Below, one piece after another: positions 62,718 to 64,000 of a DNA stretch of 64,000 nt. This DNA is from Alkalihalobacillus sp. LMS6. GTDB taxonomy: Bacteria > Bacillota > Bacilli > Bacillales > Bacillaceae_D. Each line of letters starts with the position of its first letter. Positions within the stretch are counted from its first letter, which is position 1. The notes under the pieces are model-generated. The model was not told the origin of the DNA. It saw only the letters and a list, made by a program, of their open reading frames with translations, and did not search any database. The stretch lies in NCBI RefSeq assembly GCF_024362765.1, contig NZ_CP093302.1:740001-804000 (forward strand), written 5' to 3'. A program made the position numbers and the translations under genes.

Positions 62718-62746
62718 GTATATTCACTACCTGTGTTTCATAGAAT
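62718..62746 (+). promoter_or_regulatory. SigmaE-type promoter of the short spoIIP-like gene
   Basis: GTATATT, a 14-base spacer and CATAGAAT match the SigmaE pattern KMATATT-N14-CATACAMT closely and resemble the promoter of spoIIP at 37960. It lies 35 bases before the start codon. Confidence 0.75.
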
Positions 62747-62780
62747 AGTAGAAGAATATTTTTTGAAAGCAGGTGAAGCG

Positions 62781-63224
62781 ATGAATAAGTGGCTAGTGGC
62801 AAGTCTATTATTTTTTCCATATTTTTTTAGTGGAGAACCAATTGAAGAGCATGTGGACGGGGAGGAACCAATTGACCATTTGTGGACAAGCTCTACAGTT
62901 GAATATGACTACCATGTAGGGAAAGATTTAATATCGAGAGCCTACTCCACGCTTGTAAGTGAAGATGACGATCAGGCTAGGATTTTAATTGAACTTGATA
63001 CTTCCGTCGTTAATGGAGACATTCTTCTTAGTACCGCGGAAGAGCTTCATGAGAAACTTGAACAGGCTCAGCCTGGCTTAAGCAGAGGCATCTTTGCTCG
63101 TTCCGATGGTAGAGCGCAAGGTGACGAGAGCATCAAACTTTATATTGGTGGAGTGGAAAATACCGATCTAGAGTTAGAGACAACTGAAGAATTTGTAAAG
63201 CATGTCATTAATGATCTAAATTAA
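62781..63224 (+). CDS. Short SpoIIP-like protein lacking catalytic residues
   Basis: This 147-residue protein has an N-terminal signal or anchor (MNKWLVASLLFFPYFFSG) and a C-terminal part resembling the end of SpoIIP: STAEELHEKLEQAQPGLSRG aligns with ATAKEFHNLIEEAYPGLSRG of the protein at 36840, and YIGGVENT with EFGGVDNT. The HTHSYES part is missing, the FHRDS position reads ELDTS, and the catalytic glutamate before GGV is replaced. It is therefore unlikely to cut peptidoglycan and may modulate or compete with SpoIIP. ATG 62781 has AGGTG upstream; the frame is open to 62733. A SigmaE-type promoter precedes it. Confidence 0.72.
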   Translation: MNKWLVASLLFFPYFFSGEPIEEHVDGEEPIDHLWTSSTVEYDYHVGKDLISRAYSTLVSEDDDQARILIELDTSVVNGDILLSTAEELHEKLEQAQPGLSRGIFARSDGRAQGDESIKLYIGGVENTDLELETTEEFVKHVINDLN

Positions 63225-63237
63225 TGTCACATCATAC

Positions 63238-63269
63238 ATAGCTTATCGTTCATACGATGAGCTATTTTT
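63238..63269 (+). terminator. Terminator after the short spoIIP-like gene
   Basis: ATAGCTTATCGT and ACGATGAGCTAT form a 12-bp stem with one G-U pair and a four-base loop, followed by TTTTTA. Confidence 0.8.
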
Positions 63270-63363
63270 ATCGTTACAATGGTACAATTCAAATTGAGAG
63301 GCAGGTGGATATCTAATGAAATCTCTCTGTGAACAATTGTATTTTTACGACGAGGTGAAGATG

Positions 63364-63981
63364 ATGAGCAACAAATGGCTTCATTGGGCAAATCGTATTC
63401 AAGCCATTGCCCAATCAGGAAAAGCATTTTCAAGCGACCCCTATGACGTAGAACGTTACGATGAATTGTTAACCATGAGTGCGGACATCCTTGCTAATTA
63501 CGGTGATGTGGATACGAAAATTGTAAAAACTTTGTTTGAAAACGAATCAGGCTATCAAACGCCAAAGCTTGATGGAAGAGGTGTTGTGTTTCTAGATAAT
63601 AAAGTTCTGCTTGTTCGCGAAAAGAAAGATCAGCTTTGGTCATTACCAGGAGGGTTCTGTGAGGTTGGTTCGTCTGCAAAAGAAAATGTGGAAAAAGAAA
63701 TCTATGAAGAATCAGGCTATCAAACAAAAGCTACAAGGTTGTTAGGATTGTATGATATGCAGAAGCACGGCCATCCCCTTCAGCCATTTCATTACTATAA
63801 AGTGTTTTTACAATGTGAGATTATAGACGGCACAGCAAGTAAAGGGGTGGAAACAGACCAAGTCGGTTTTTTTACACGCGATTCGTTACCACCATTATCA
63901 ACGAGGCGAAATACAGAAGAACAAGTGAAGTCGATGTTCGCATTTTTAGATCAGACGAAGGTGGAAGCTTATTTTGAATAA
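63364..63981 (+). CDS. NUDIX hydrolase with N-terminal Nudix_N domain
   Basis: This protein of about 205 residues has a helical N-terminal Nudix_N domain (WLHWANRIQAIAQSG, DPYDVERYDELL) and a NUDIX fold. The box reads GGFCEVGSSAKENVEKEIYE followed by ESGY: the core EIYEES is intact, but the first glutamate is serine and the arginine is lysine. The lysine is common in this subgroup. Relatives hydrolyse nucleoside diphosphates linked to other groups, including CDP-choline or ADP-ribose. ATG 63364 gives the usual family start; ATG 63316, behind AGGTGG, is possible. Confidence 0.85.
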   Translation: MSNKWLHWANRIQAIAQSGKAFSSDPYDVERYDELLTMSADILANYGDVDTKIVKTLFENESGYQTPKLDGRGVVFLDNKVLLVREKKDQLWSLPGGFCEVGSSAKENVEKEIYEESGYQTKATRLLGLYDMQKHGHPLQPFHYYKVFLQCEIIDGTASKGVETDQVGFFTRDSLPPLSTRRNTEEQVKSMFAFLDQTKVEAYFE

Positions 63982-64000
63982 AGTGAAATGTCTTCTAAAC

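Overview
The window looks like chromosome of a spore-forming, probably alkaliphilic Bacillaceae (Shouchella/Alkalihalobacillus-like). The evidence is an Sda checkpoint protein, two SpoIIP-family proteins behind SigmaE-type promoters, a BclA-like collagen protein, a Bacillus-type LexA box, a B. subtilis-like cysH-sat-cysC-siroheme-cysJI cluster, Asp23, KtrAB, and very acidic exported proteins. TTG and GTG starts with strong GGAGG-type ribosome sites are common. I see no rRNA, tRNA, insertion sequence, prophage or CRISPR array.

Layout. 1-9.4 kb: cell-wall sugar salvage on the minus strand (anmK, nagZ, namZ, RpiR regulator and an amino-sugar kinase fused to a GNAT-like domain that runs off the window), interrupted by a glycolate/lactate oxidase pair glcDF on the plus strand. 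9.6-13 kb: a BCS1/YjoB-like AAA ATPase, then a self-contained GntR-ABC exporter operon with a clear operator. 13-15.4 kb: a large collagen-like surface protein. 15.6-26.7 kb: a catabolic operon with a GntR/FCD regulator, a Gfo/Idh dehydrogenase, a TRAP transporter, a citryl-CoA-lyase-like enzyme, aldehyde and alcohol dehydrogenases, a ThDP enzyme and a class III CoA-transferase, tied together by a repeated operator palindrome. 27-41.5 kb: an M20 peptidase, a maltodextrin locus (cyclomaltodextrinase, MalEFG-type ABC system, GH13 alpha-glucosidase, LacI regulator), a spoIIP gene, and a second sugar ABC system. 41.8-49 kb: KtrBA potassium uptake, two Gfo/Idh dehydrogenases, a flavin-reductase-like protein, an M3 peptidase, sda and an SOS-type yolD gene. 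49-52.8 kb: an RND pump (SwrC-like) and Asp23. 53-61.9 kb: sulfate assimilation and siroheme synthesis. 61.9-64 kb: a tiny lmo0937-like membrane protein, a lipoprotein, a short SpoIIP-like protein lacking catalytic residues, and a NUDIX hydrolase.

How parts may work together. The TRAP/CoA-transferase/lyase/ThDP operon reads as a complete import, CoA activation, carbon-carbon cleavage and decarboxylation route for an unidentified hydroxy (poly)carboxylate, and is the best candidate for an undescribed system. The salvage enzymes NagZ and NamZ lack export signals here, which suggests that muropeptide fragments are taken up before hydrolysis. Two sugar ABC systems lack their own ATPase and presumably share one encoded elsewhere. 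A short dispersed repeat occurs in at least two, perhaps three, intergenic gaps.
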